Of a stretch of DNA of 64,000 nucleotides, positions 1-27,008 are shown one piece after another. Made by a program: the position numbers and the translations under genes. Source of the stretch: Alitta virens (Eukaryota > Annelida > Polychaeta > Phyllodocida > Nereididae); NCBI GenBank assembly GCA_932294295.1, contig OW028584.1:30551231-30615230 (forward strand). The letters are read 5' to 3'. Positions within the stretch are counted from its first letter, which is position 1. Each line of letters opens with the position of its first letter. The notes under the pieces are model-generated. The model worked only from the letters and a program-made list of their open reading frames with translations, did not search any database and was not told the origin of the DNA.

Positions 1-40
1 TCGTCATAATCATATATTTATAAATTACACTTCATTTTAC

Positions 41-718
41 CTGGAAATTGAGGGAGTAGAAAATCTTGCAGATGAGCAGGAGCGAACTGAAGATAACCTT
101 CAGTGCATTCGGATCATTTGCATGGGTTTCCGCAAGACCCATCATGTTGTTTAAGAGCTGGGTTAAGGGGTTGGCAAAATTGTCCAGGACATACTTAATT
201 TCCCTCCAGAGGGTTTCTGATTTGAATTCATGTCTGTAACGTTTAAAAATTGAATGAGCAGTTCTTAGGATACCATTAATGACATGGAAATCCCCACTTT
301 CAAATTTAGACACCATTTCATGCATGAGACCTGGCCATTTCTCGGGGAAATCTTCCCTACCAACGATACTGATGGCATCACTCAATTGGTTTTGTATTTG
401 TTCAGGACTTTTCAACATCAACCCTACAATGATCTGCTTGACGGTGTTTCTGTCCGTTTCGTGAATTTTGTCCCCAGCTTCTTCAGTAACTTTCCAATTT
501 CTCTTTGTATAGTTCTTAAACATGATTGAGGCACTAATTCTGATAGCCATGTCAATACCATCCTTATCCACGAGGTGCAGCAACAAGATAGGGTAGTTTT
601 GATTTCCCTCAACCGACTGCAAAAATTTCTCTGCGGCCCTGATAGATGCTGGATCGGGTGACAATGTCTGCTGAAGATATCCAGCCAGCGTCTGAAGATT
701 ACTTTCTGTTACCTCCAT
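41..718 (-). CDS. CSE1L: Exportin-2 (CSE1L/CAS), first coding exon, partial gene
   Basis: Encodes the N-terminal 226 residues of exportin-2, the RanGTP-dependent karyopherin that returns importin-alpha from nucleus to cytoplasm. The start codon is at 716-718 and the exon ends at 41 with a GT donor (reading GTAAAATG), in phase 0; the remaining exons lie left of the window. The segment matches the human protein along its whole length from memory: NLQTL near the start, EKFLxSVEGNQNYP, KNYxKRNW, SPEQIQxQLSDAISIxGREDFP, SGDFHVING and RYRHEFKS, ending SLNFQ. This covers the importin-beta N-terminal domain and the first HEAT repeats. One exon of 678 bases encodes all of it, with no interruption. Identification is by family recognition, not by a search. 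Confidence 0.96.
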
Positions 719-860
719 CTTTCCAAGCCCCTTATTTGCAGAAACTCGGCGAAATTTTCGTCGCTGATACGTTCAACTGTCACTTGTCACTTTCTAGAAT
801 GGCGCCGCGCCGCATGGCAAAGTCTCGCGAGAAGTCACGTGAATAGCAATTCAACAGTCG
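719..860 (-). promoter_or_regulatory. CSE1L 5' UTR and core promoter region
   Basis: The stretch just upstream of the CSE1L start is locally GC-rich in AT-rich surroundings. It carries a palindromic TCTCGCGAGA at 823-832 and a TCACGTGA (E-box CACGTG at 836-841) three bases further on, with an ATGGCGCCGCGCC block at 799-811. TCTCGCGAGA is a known motif of TATA-less housekeeping promoters (BANP), and CACGTG is bound by USF/MYC-type bHLH factors. The transcription start itself cannot be fixed from sequence. Confidence 0.55.
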
Positions 861-1327
861 ATTCGGCCTCAACCAAAATCGGCTATAGAAGAAACGGCAG
901 CATGCATTCCAACCTTTGTATATATAAAAAATATTTCCATTCTGTGGCATGATGTCGCACTAACATATTGGATTAATTTAATTTATACATTTTTAAATAC
1001 TACTCAGTTAATAGCAACTTGCTCACAAGGGTGAGTGCAAGTCGGGGCGCACTTTCAATTGAATGAAGGTACGAGTGGAGGCGCTGTGAGCAGCTTGAGT
1101 TAATAGTTCACTGCATCAGCTTCATGGAACCTTTTCTTTTTCATGTTTCACTTTACTTTTAAACGTTTATTTTGGCGCAGTATATACTTATATATTAAAG
1201 CCAATTTACATTCATAGACTTGGATACTATACTCTGCAAAGGGACTGTCTTAGCCAATGAGAGTCCTGGATTCACATGATATTTCACGTAAAGCTTATTT
1301 ATTATAACTCAAAGCCATTAAGTATAC

Positions 1328-1732
1328 TTTATTGATCATATTTATAGTGTAGTAGTAGATATTTTATTGACAATAATAACCAAGGTCATATATTAGGCAG
1401 AAAGCAAAACAATGAAAGCATGTTTGCAGTGTTAATGTTTTCTTCTTTATTCCCCAATAATAATCGCACTGATTGAATTTGAACCTTGAAATATATATTT
1501 CACTAAATAAAAATAAAGAAGCATAATAATATGATAATATATATAGATTTAATGAGATGTAACAACTCATGTTTTCAAGATTTCAATAATCTACACACGT
1601 ACACAAACAACCATTACATTAAAGTTCTGTGTAATCAACCATACATATCACAATTAGATATATTCCAGTGAAATTCAACTTTCACTGAGCATTAAGAACC
1701 ATTCAAATATCAGTCATACAGCAGATGTTGCA
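1328..1732 (-). other. COPA 3' UTR with polyadenylation signals
   Basis: AT-rich non-coding sequence downstream of the COPA stop. Minus-strand AATAAA hexamers occur at 1446-1451, 1363-1368 and 1328-1333; the last would give a 3' UTR of about 400 bases. The remaining interval down to the CSE1L promoter (about 860-1327) shows no gene. Confidence 0.5.
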
Positions 1733-18036
<16,304 letters not shown>

Positions 18037-18200
18037 GTCTTATTCTCTCTTTCTCTTGAAATCCACTCAAGTTCTGTATGCCTGTCACCAACTTCCACCG
18101 TGTAACAAATATGGCGACGTACACAGTCAATTCGTCCACTTCCGAAACGTCAATTTAAAAGCGGCACAGTCAAAACGGCATCTCCTCATTTGGGGGAGGG
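18037..18200 (-). promoter_or_regulatory. COPA 5' UTR and core promoter region
   Basis: Upstream of the COPA start. On the transcribed strand there is GTCGCCATATTT (18107-18118), a YY1-type site, and CGGAAGTG (18137-18144), an ETS-type site. Both are typical of TATA-less housekeeping promoters. There is no convincing TATA box. A plus-strand LINE begins only about 100 bp beyond. Confidence 0.5.
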
Positions 18201-18314
18201 CGACAAAAATCGACCAAGCTGGTTAGAAAAGTATTTGAACATGCAACATACGAACCAATTGAAAAAAAGAATAAATAAATAAAAAAAATAAAAAAAGAAC
18301 AAACTTGACAATAG

Positions 18315-19923
18315 ACCTGTGAAATTATTAATGAGAAATATATTGCAAATACAACTAATCTCTATGGTAATCGTAATCCTGGTGTGTATAATTGTGCTTA
18401 CTCTGAAAATATGATGGTCACATCTGAGGTTGTAGCTGATTGTATAAAAAGTCTACCTGGTAATAAATCTGCGGGACCTGATAGTCTTGTAGGTGAGCAT
18501 TTTAAATATGCCTCACCTAGATTAAATGTTATTCTTGCCTTTCTTATATCAGGTATGCTGGTACATGGCTTTATGCCAAGCAGTATGATTCAATCAATGT
18601 TAGTACCGATTGTCAAGAATAAATGTAAGTCACTCACATCCAAGGACAATTACAGACCGATAGCACTGTCTAATGTATTAACCAAAGTCATTGAAAGAAT
18701 TATTCTGTGTAAAATCGATGTTTACCTGTGGACATTACCAAATCAATTTGGATTTCAAAAAAGTCAGAGTACTGATCAGTGTATTTATGTTCTCAAAGAA
18801 TTGGTAAATTCTTATTTGAAGTCAGGAAGTACTGTTTACTGTTGTTTCCTTGATGCCTCCAAGGCGTTTGACAGGGTCAATCACAACCGATTAATGAATG
18901 TTTTGCTGGAAAGGGGCATCCCTAAGTGTATTGTCAGATTATTGGATTTTTGGTACTATAACCAGAGTATGTACGTCCGATGGGGTGCTGTTACATCAGA
19001 TACTTTTAATGTTTCCAATGGTGTTAGGCAAGGGGGTGTGTTGTCCCCTTTTCTATTCAATGTTTATGTTAATGACCTGAGTATAGAATTAGAATCTCTG
19101 CATTGTGGCCTTTCTTATGGAAGTGGTAAAATTAATCATATTATGTATGCAGATGATGTCGTGCTTTTTTCACCCTCGGCTGGTGGGCTGCAAAGTATGC
19201 TAAATGTATGTCACAGGTTTAGTTCAGATGCTGACCTTGTTTATAATGTTGAAAAGACAGTTTGTATGTGTATTGAAAAAGGGCCTACAAAGTACTCTGT
19301 CCCAGAGTTCTTCATTAATGACCGGAAACTTGAAATTGTTAGTGAAGTGAAATATCTTGGCCATATCATCACTTCAACTTTCTCTGATGCCAGGGATATA
19401 GACAGACAAATTAGAAGCTTGTATTGTAGAAGTAACATGCTCAGGAAAAGATTTAGCAAATGTACTGATTATGTCAAATGTTTCTTGTACAAAACTTTCT
19501 GCAGTAACATGTATTGCTGTGCATTATGGCTTAACTACTGTGCTTACAAATTGCGAAGATTATTTGTATCATATAATAATTGCATTAGAAGATTTTTGTA
19601 CCTGCCAATGAGATGCAGTGCCTCTCTGATGTACACCATGTCTGACATTCCCAGTCCAAAATGCATTATTCGGAAAAATTGTTTTAATTTACATTGCAGA
19701 GTGAGGTCGTCCAGTAAGATATTAGTTAAAAAGATCTATGACATGGGTGTGCTTCACAGCGGCAGCTTTGCTTCTCATTGGTTATTGCAGTTCCTATAAG
19801 ATAGATTCTCTTAAATTCTCTTGATGTCTGGGGTCGTTCTGACCCATTTATCATATATGTATTCTCTACCTTTTATGGACCTAGAGTCCGCAATAAAGTT
19901 GACTTGACTTGACTTGACTTGAC
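18315..19923 (+). mobile_element. 5'-truncated LINE (CR1/L2-like) with intact reverse-transcriptase ORF
   Basis: An uninterrupted frame runs from about 18316 to the TAA at 19797-19799 (at least 471 residues). Reverse-transcriptase blocks are in order: NYRPIALSNVLTKVIERII, NQFGFQKSQSTDQCIY, FLDASKAFDRVNH (motif A), SNGVRQGGVLSPFLFNVY (motif B), YADDVVLFSP (motif C, catalytic YADD), then VKYLGHIIT and a Cys-rich C-terminal part. The endonuclease domain is absent, so the copy is 5'-truncated. The 3' end has AATAAA at 19892 followed by a (TTGAC)n tail at 19899-19923. Short-repeat tails are usual in the L2/CR1 branch of non-LTR elements; the exact clade is not settled. The ORF has no stops or frameshifts, so insertion looks fairly recent. 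Confidence 0.9.
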
Positions 19924-21329
19924 AACTTTTTTTAAACTGCCTAGAAATATGAAACCACCTTAATAACTGCAATTTTGGTTATTTTTACCATTTTTCATTA
20001 TATCTTCTGCTGTAGGTTAATACTCATGATTCTGTTGTATCTTATTAAAGTTAACACAATTCAACAATCATTTAATGTTTAAACAGTAAAGAGCAAATCA
20101 TCAATTTTTTTTTGGGCCATTCATTCAGTTTTTTACCCTCGTCAAAAACAGTATTTATTTAAATGGTTGACATTCAGCTGAGAAGTTGCACATGAAAAAA
20201 CATCCTATATCCTATCCTATCCTATCAACTTATCAAGCACGTACACTATGATATCATTATCTGCATACATATATATATATTCGCTGGATCACTACTTGCA
20301 GAAGCTCAGGCGTTGACCTTTATTATTGCTACCAAAATGGTACTTCTACCTGCTCAAGATAGGTACGTAGGAAGTATATTCTTATACATTTGCTGTTAAT
20401 TGTGTTGTTGATTCAGCATTAACAGCAGTTTGCTGTATTATTATAATCACTTTTGTGTTTGAAATTTGAATGGTATACATATATATGAGCCAGTGCAGGT
20501 GAGGAAATAATTGTAAAATGATCTCATCCTTTTTGGGCGGATTTCAGTCAGCCCCACGTGACTGGCTTGCGTTGAGGGTAAGCCTTGCGAGGCAGTCGGG
20601 TCGGGCTAATTTCAGTGGCAGGAAATAGCATCTGAATCCACAAACTAAAACTTTTGGGATTTAAATTGAGAAATCATCTGTTAATACATGCATAACTTAA
20701 GTTGATATAACTTGGAAGCTCAAGTGATGGGGGTGGATGAATGGAAAGTCACACAGGCACGAGGAAATAATTGCAAATGATCTCATCCTGTTTTTGTCTG
20801 ATTTCAGTGGAAGGAAATATCATCTAAATCCATGAATGTCCAGTCAGTTAGTTTGTACATCCCTTTTGTCTGTCTGTCATGCAGCTTATAATTAACTTTA
20901 ACTTCAGGTTCATTAAGGCTGACCTTGAATGAGTTTTTTAAAAGAATGACTTTTGTGACTGTATTTAGGTCACAAGACCAATTCATTCAGAACCTTAATT
21001 GTGGCTCTTCTTCATTCAACTACCACCAGCAAAACATGTGGAAATCAAGGCTCTTCGGTCTGACCAACCATCCGTAAGTGCAAATGTGTTTCAGGACAGT
21101 AGATTATTGAAGAAAATAATTCAGAAAAAGTGCCATTAAGCTAGTACTCAATGCATCACATGTTATGCCTCAAAATACCACAAGGAGTTTACTCGCAGTT
21201 TCCCCATTGGAGTATTGAAGATGCCTGTTGCATGAACCACGGACGTAAAGGCTTTTACGTCCATGCATGAACCTAGATTCAACATAGCGGAAGTTATCAT
21301 TTGTGAATGAACCCTGCAACCCCCCCAAA

Positions 21330-22010
21330 AAAAAAGTTCAAGGTCAAATATCTTTGTTACGAAAGGCCTTCTCCTAAGGCAGAAGGGTTCACAATCTTAG
21401 TATTTTCAAGGCTCGGAATGGATTTGACTGCAGTTACCTCGATCAGCAGAAGTAGGTCAAAGTCACCCATCTTCAAACTCGTGCAATATTTTTCCCTAAG
21501 GCATCAATCCCTTTACACTTATAGTTACAATTTTTGTAATGTTTGGAATGACCACTGTTGTTTAACCTCAAAAATCGGTCGTCGCCCATCTTCGTACTCA
21601 TTAAAGGTCTTCCCCTTAGGCAGAATGCCTTTTGGTCGATCCTAATTACCAATTCCACAAGGTTCAGAATGGATTTAACCTGACCACAAAATCTAGGTCA
21701 AAGTCACCCATCTTCTAAGGCAGAATTCCTCATTTGCACAATCCTAGCATTAACTTATCTGAAGTTATCAATTCTACAATGTTCAGGATTTGACCCGGGA
21801 CCGCTAAAATTTCTAGGTCAAAGTCAACCATCTTCAAATTTATTTATTTTTTATAAAAAAAAATTCCCCCAAAGCCATAAATCCCCCTTATTTGAATAAG
21901 CCCAGCATTAACTTCTCTAATTGTATCATTTCTACCAGATTCGGAATGACCGCTGCAACCTCAAAAAATAGGTCAAGGTCATCCATCTTCAAACTCTCAA
22001 AGAAGCTCTT
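21330..22010. repeat. Decayed tandem array, unit about 117 bp
   Basis: The core TAGGTCAAAGTCACCCATCTTC recurs with changes near 21454, 21575, 21690, 21810 and 21968. It is followed each time by variants of TTCCCCTAAGGCAGAA and preceded by TTCGGAATGGATTTGAC-like sequence. Spacing is about 115-120 bp, with one larger gap. No coding potential. Confidence 0.65.
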
Positions 22011-22589
22011 AGACACATTAGTATCACAAAGAAGTGGGAGTAACATGGCAGTGAGAGTAACATAATTTGGAAAAGACATTGAAGTCAAAATATTTTTGCC
22101 TCTCTGCCAGCCTTTCTGCATATTTCACCATCTACACACATGATGGTGCTTCCTGATTGACCAATATCTCCCAATCACTGTGCGCTGTCAGCTTTAAAAC
22201 AATTAAGAGACCTAGCAATCTTTGTTTAAACATTGAGTGTTTTCACTGAAAACAAAACTAATTGATATGCAATTTCAGTGTTGGACATTCAAAGCCATAA
22301 GCCAGCCGATAGGCCATTAGATAAATTTGTTTTTATTTAATGGAACTGGTAATCTAGCAAAAGAATTGCCATCAAGCTCAGGGCATTTCCTACTGTATTC
22401 AGCTACATTCTGATAACCTGTTGCAAATGACATAGCTGCCTCTTGAGATGGGAAGTCAATTAAGGCAGTCAGGCCTTGGTATCAGTTAAAGTATAAGTGC
22501 TGTCATCACTGAGCAATGTCATATATGTTGGCAAACGCCTGTGCTTGTGCTTCACAGAATTTTTATTTGGCTGGCCTGTATCCACTGTG

Positions 22590-23420
22590 TGGCCAATACA
22601 AATAGGACACGCTCAAGGTCAAGTGTGTGTGTGTGTGTCAAAGGCAAGGCACCTTTTTGGCCTGACCCATATGCAAACCTACACCAAGGCCCACTGGAAT
22701 TACTGCCGACCCAATATGTATGCATTGTTGGTTCAATGTCCATTCAAATTTTGTCCCTAGAGCTGTGTTTGCCATTGTTTGTGGAGACCAGTCAGTCTAA
22801 CTTGGCCCTTTGTTGGCCCAATGTCAGGTTGGCCCACATTTGGCCAATGGCAGGTCCGCCATACAGGCCTACATAGGCCTACAGATGGTCAAATAACATG
22901 TCAATGCAAAGTCAGCCCTGCGTTGGCCTAATATTGTACCAAATTCCCAATGTCGTTTGGCCCACATTTGACCAAGCCTATGGCAAGCCCAATTACAACA
23001 TTTGCCTACCGATGGCAAAAATGACAAGTTAACTCAAAGTCGGCCCAGTGTTGCCCAAAATCAATGTGGCCCACTTTTGGCCAACAGCAAGTAAGCTCCA
23101 CTGTAGCATGGGAATACCAATGGCCAAATAACATGTCAACTCAAAGTCAGCCCAGTGTTGGCATGATGTTGGCCCAGTGTTGGTCCAACACCAACATCAA
23201 ATTGGCCAAGATACCCCTCTAGTGTGATGTAGTGTCCCGGGCCTCAGCAGTGACCCCACCTTCTAGCACTTGGCTAGAAGGGATGTGGCCGAATGGTTAG
23301 AGGTGTGGGTAAAGCTGCTCATGACACTAGGGAAAATGACATCAAAGTCCAGCCAGCCCACACTCCAGTTGGCCTAATGTTGGCCTGCTATTGGCCCACT
23401 GTTTCGCTGGTGCACTGTTG
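22590..23420. repeat. Decayed tandem array rich in TTGGCCC, unit about 110-125 bp
   Basis: AACATGTCAACTCAAAGTC followed by AGCCCAGTGTTGG recurs near 22893, 23020 and 23130. In between are many TTGGCCCA / TGGCCAAT words. It reads as a diverged minisatellite. Short open frames in it are artefacts of the repeat. Confidence 0.65.
23279..23325 (+). repeat. Possible tRNA-derived SINE fragment (box A-like)
   Basis: GGATGTGGCCGAATGGTTAG resembles the 5' part of a tRNA-Ser/Leu and fits the pol III box A consensus (TGGCCGAATGG). No box B or acceptor-stem partner follows, so this is not a tRNA gene. Confidence 0.3.
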
Positions 23421-23539
23421 GCCAATTGTGGTCTGGATCATCCTAAGACTTTTCATAAAGGTATCATCTGCCAGCAGGCTGCTGTTATCATACATTATTT
23501 GACTAGAAACTGTCCTTTCATAATGGCAATATCATGTGA

Positions 23540-23978
23540 AAGTCTTCTGGATCCAGCATCCAGAATGTGATCTGGATCAAATATTTGTTCAGGGGTCCAG
23601 ATACGTAGTGTGACACATCAAAATGGAATGAAGATCAACAAAATTGACTGGCCTAGTAGTGTTGACCGAATATCCTGGAACAGTATTTCAGATCCAGAAT
23701 ATAATCCGGATTACCTCCAAAATTTAATCAGTTCAAGGGTTTGGCTTTATCCATCTGCCCACCAAATTTTATCTAAATTCATGCATAACGTTTTGAGATG
23801 GTGGTGGTGGTGGATTAGGGCTTTACGTATTTCTGCACCTGACGGGCTAATTAGGACCGTCAGAGACCATGACAACTTTTTGAGATATCCTCAGATTCCT
23901 GCTAAAAAAAATAAAAAATATATACACAAACAAATAAAATCCCAACGGTCATAACCTCCTTGGCGGAGATAATGAAAA
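23540..23978 (+). repeat. Interspersed repeat interrupted by a 79-bp insertion
   Basis: Runs from the GATCTGGATCAAAT area through CATGCATAACGTTTTGAGA, is broken by a small insertion, and resumes at TATCCTCAGATTCC, ending CATAACCTCCTTGGCGGAG. The broken half-sites can be read straight through if the insertion is removed. Confidence 0.55.
23799..23877 (+). mobile_element. 79-bp non-autonomous insertion with 8-bp target duplication
   Basis: Flanked by TTTTGAGA at 23791-23798 and again at 23878-23885. The insert starts with a (TGG)n run and contains TTAGGGCTTTACG, GACGGGCTAATTAGGAC and CAGAGACCATGACAA. A relative without the flanking duplication lies at 16053-16125. Confidence 0.65.
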
Positions 23979-24864
23979 TGTTCAGAAGGGCATCCCAAAT
24001 ATTATAGAATATATATATATATATATAGCATACTATACATAAGTATGCTATATCATTTCAAAACACCACTGAGCCCATGTTATTTGATGACATTCACATG
24101 CTATATCAGAACTGAGCATTTTAAAGTGGCCATTTATGAGGAGTCAGAATAGTCCCTTTCCCACAACCAAGTTTGATTTATTGACTTTCCTCTATACTTT
24201 CATACAAGTTATTAAAAGTAAACCTATTTAACCATGTAAATGAAATTCATGTGCTGTTTGTTTAAGCTAAGCATTTTCTGAGGCTGCCCAGTAACAAGTC
24301 ATGTTTACATGACTAATGTCGACCAAACATTACTTTTCTTTAATGGTAAATATTCTATCAGGAGAGTTAGAGGTAAAGAGAATAAGACGAATCCCAAGGG
24401 AACTGAATAAGGTATTTTCTGATATTTGGCAAATTTAATTGACAGTTGTTATAAACTGGGCAATGTGTTTAATGGGAGTGGGAGACGGCCTCGGATTGAC
24501 AGGGGACATTAAAGGCAACAATCGCAGAGAGAAATTTGCCTCATCCTTCAAATGGGGTCAGATCTGTCTCTGCTTGGTACCTTTGAATCGTCAGGGTCCA
24601 TGGAAACTTAAATGACCTACTTTCTTAATATCGCTACACGTGCAACGCACTGCTGACCGAACAAATCATTTCAATCTTCACCGCTCCAGATTGCTTCGTA
24701 AACAGCGTATAATATCCTAATTTTGGCGGTTTTGTATTCCTTGAACAATATTGAGCAACTTTGAATCGATGACCATAGATGAACATGGATAGTACTTTGA
24801 CCATTTACTGACAAAAAAAAATTCAGGAACATGACACAAGTATGATATCAAAATGTCATAAATA

Positions 24865-27008
24865 TTTATTAATACCCATTCGCTTAAGACATTCTTTCAG
24901 TCTCGAGGAAATAATTACACTAAAATATCAACAATGGCATATAAGGATGCATTTAATTTAGCATACAAAATAACATGTCACTAAAACTATTCATATCTGA
25001 AATAATAACAAACTTAATTTACAAACACAAAGTGAAGGATGAAATAATTACAAATGACATGACAAGATTTGGTTTGATTTGACAAAGAGAAAAGTAATCT
25101 AATACTACAATTAATTTGAACATATTGCATCATGCCTATTAGGAACTTAAGAAGCAATAAATATTACCTCAACCTAAATTAACATATTCAAAATTGCAAA
25201 ATTTTCATACCAATTCATTAAAATTTCAAAATTACACTTAGCACCTGAAATACAAAGTTGACTAAATTCAAATTATGGCAAATCTACGCTACTATTACTA
25301 AATTCAATTGCAACATTCTGAATCATATTAACCTATGTATATCATATATATGACTAAACGAAACACTGATGAAACGTCAACGATTTCAAATTCAAAATAA
25401 TAGTTCGATTATTTTCTTTTCAGCTTACATAGGTTGAAATTACTGCCATGAGATACCCATGGTAACCATTATAAATTATGAATAAGATTCTATTTGTATC
25501 CAAAATAACTATACTTCTATTGCAATTAACACAATTATACTACCAAGGTTCCTAAGGTCTTTGAGGCTTAATGCAAAGCAAATTGATTGTACAGAATAAA
25601 TACATAAAATTCTGTTGAGGGAGATACTTGTGCACATACAAATGTTATTATTCATAAAAATCTTAGCCATGCATTGGACAGACAGGGAGACAGGATGAAT
25701 TAAAAATGTTAGAAGTTGAACGATCGTGATTAATAAAATGGCAAATTAGGCATATAATATATCTGAGAATAAATTAAAGAGTTTCTTTTTTTTCGCAAGA
25801 AAAGGCTGGAATGTAAAAAATGGAATAGTGGGAAATAATCACTGATTTGTTTTTGAGATTGAACAGTAATTCTTGATGGTATCAATAAGTAGTTAAGACA
25901 GAAATCCGATAAATCACTAGTAAGTGGAATGAACAGTCTGAGATTCATTTTTATCATCTTATAGATAATACCACAATCATCTTCCCTGAGGCACTAAAGA
26001 AAACACAGCCTCATTTCTTAGCTTTTCTGTTATCAATCTTAACTCTTTTTTCCATACAGAAACTAAGTTTAAATGTATTAAAGCCATAATACTGAATATT
26101 CCCATTAGCATAATACTTCAATCAGTAGATTAGCGAGTTGCAACAGGTATCTGAAATTCATATTTCAACATTGAGAAAAACTATTTTTGGTCATTTGAAC
26201 TCAAGCATCATACCGACTATAGAACAGACAAAATCTCTTCAGTAAGAACAGCCATAATCTCTTCATATTGCAAGTTACATTTTAACATTCCTCAAGTTAA
26301 CAATATGTTAACCTGTAAATGCCTCAACAGCATTCTTATCGGTATATATTAGCCAAATCTCTTGCATAAATATATTATATAACATGCCCATAATGGTATA
26401 TAAACTGCTAAAAAGTATAAAAATGCACTAGCGATGTCATGGCTAAAATGTGCAACGCCATGCCAATAGTTCTTTGAGATCAATTGCTCACATGTCTAAA
26501 AAATTAAGTGAACCCAATAATACTTTTTGACAGCTCACTACTTATCTCGCATCATTTGCCATTATTAAAAATGTTCCTATATGCCCATATACTTTACAAA
26601 TTATGTACGTCAAGGCAAGACTAAATAAAATATGACAATACTATAAAAATACTATATTTATAAATGATTATGAAGTCTAGATATAGACAGTATGTATTCT
26701 TCATATATATACATGACTATTCTGTACAAAAACAAGGCATTATATATACACCAAAAGATCTGTGCAGATGTACAGAAAAAATACTTTTCAAATATTCTCA
26801 AATCTCAACAAGACAAGAGATCAAGTGTGCTGAATAACATAGCAGTCCACAGTTCATAGCATTTGAAGCAGTTTGAATAAATGCCGTAATAAATAAATCA
26901 ACAGCAGGGTGAATTATTTCATAAATATGTCTTAGCAAACCCTGTATCCTGGACTACAAGTGCATGTTACAATACAAATGGCATTTAATGCTCCTTCAGG
27001 AATAGGAT
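24865..27008 (-). other. Probable 3' UTR of the TALE homeobox gene
   Basis: About 2.1 kb of strongly AT-rich, repeat-poor sequence directly downstream of the stop codon at 27009-27011. A minus-strand AATAAA lies at 24865-24870. The texture changes beyond that point. The 3' end position is inferred only. Confidence 0.45.

Larger units (their letters stand above)
19924..24864. other. Intergenic, repeat-rich, no host gene seen
   Basis: Between the LINE and the 3' end of the TALE gene. All open frames here are short and lack recognisable domains or good splice context. Contents are simple repeats near 20205-20225 (CCTAT) and 20265-20280 (AT), two decayed tandem arrays, dispersed repeats and a small AT-rich hairpin (24023-24053), listed separately. 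Confidence 0.7.

Noticed and set aside
23279..23352. tRNA-Ser gene
   Set aside because: Only a box A-like 5' end is present; there is no T-arm, anticodon stem or acceptor pairing.
22497..23502. Open frames around 22500-23500 as possible small genes
   Set aside because: They lie in a decayed TTGGCCC tandem array, with no domain or splice support.
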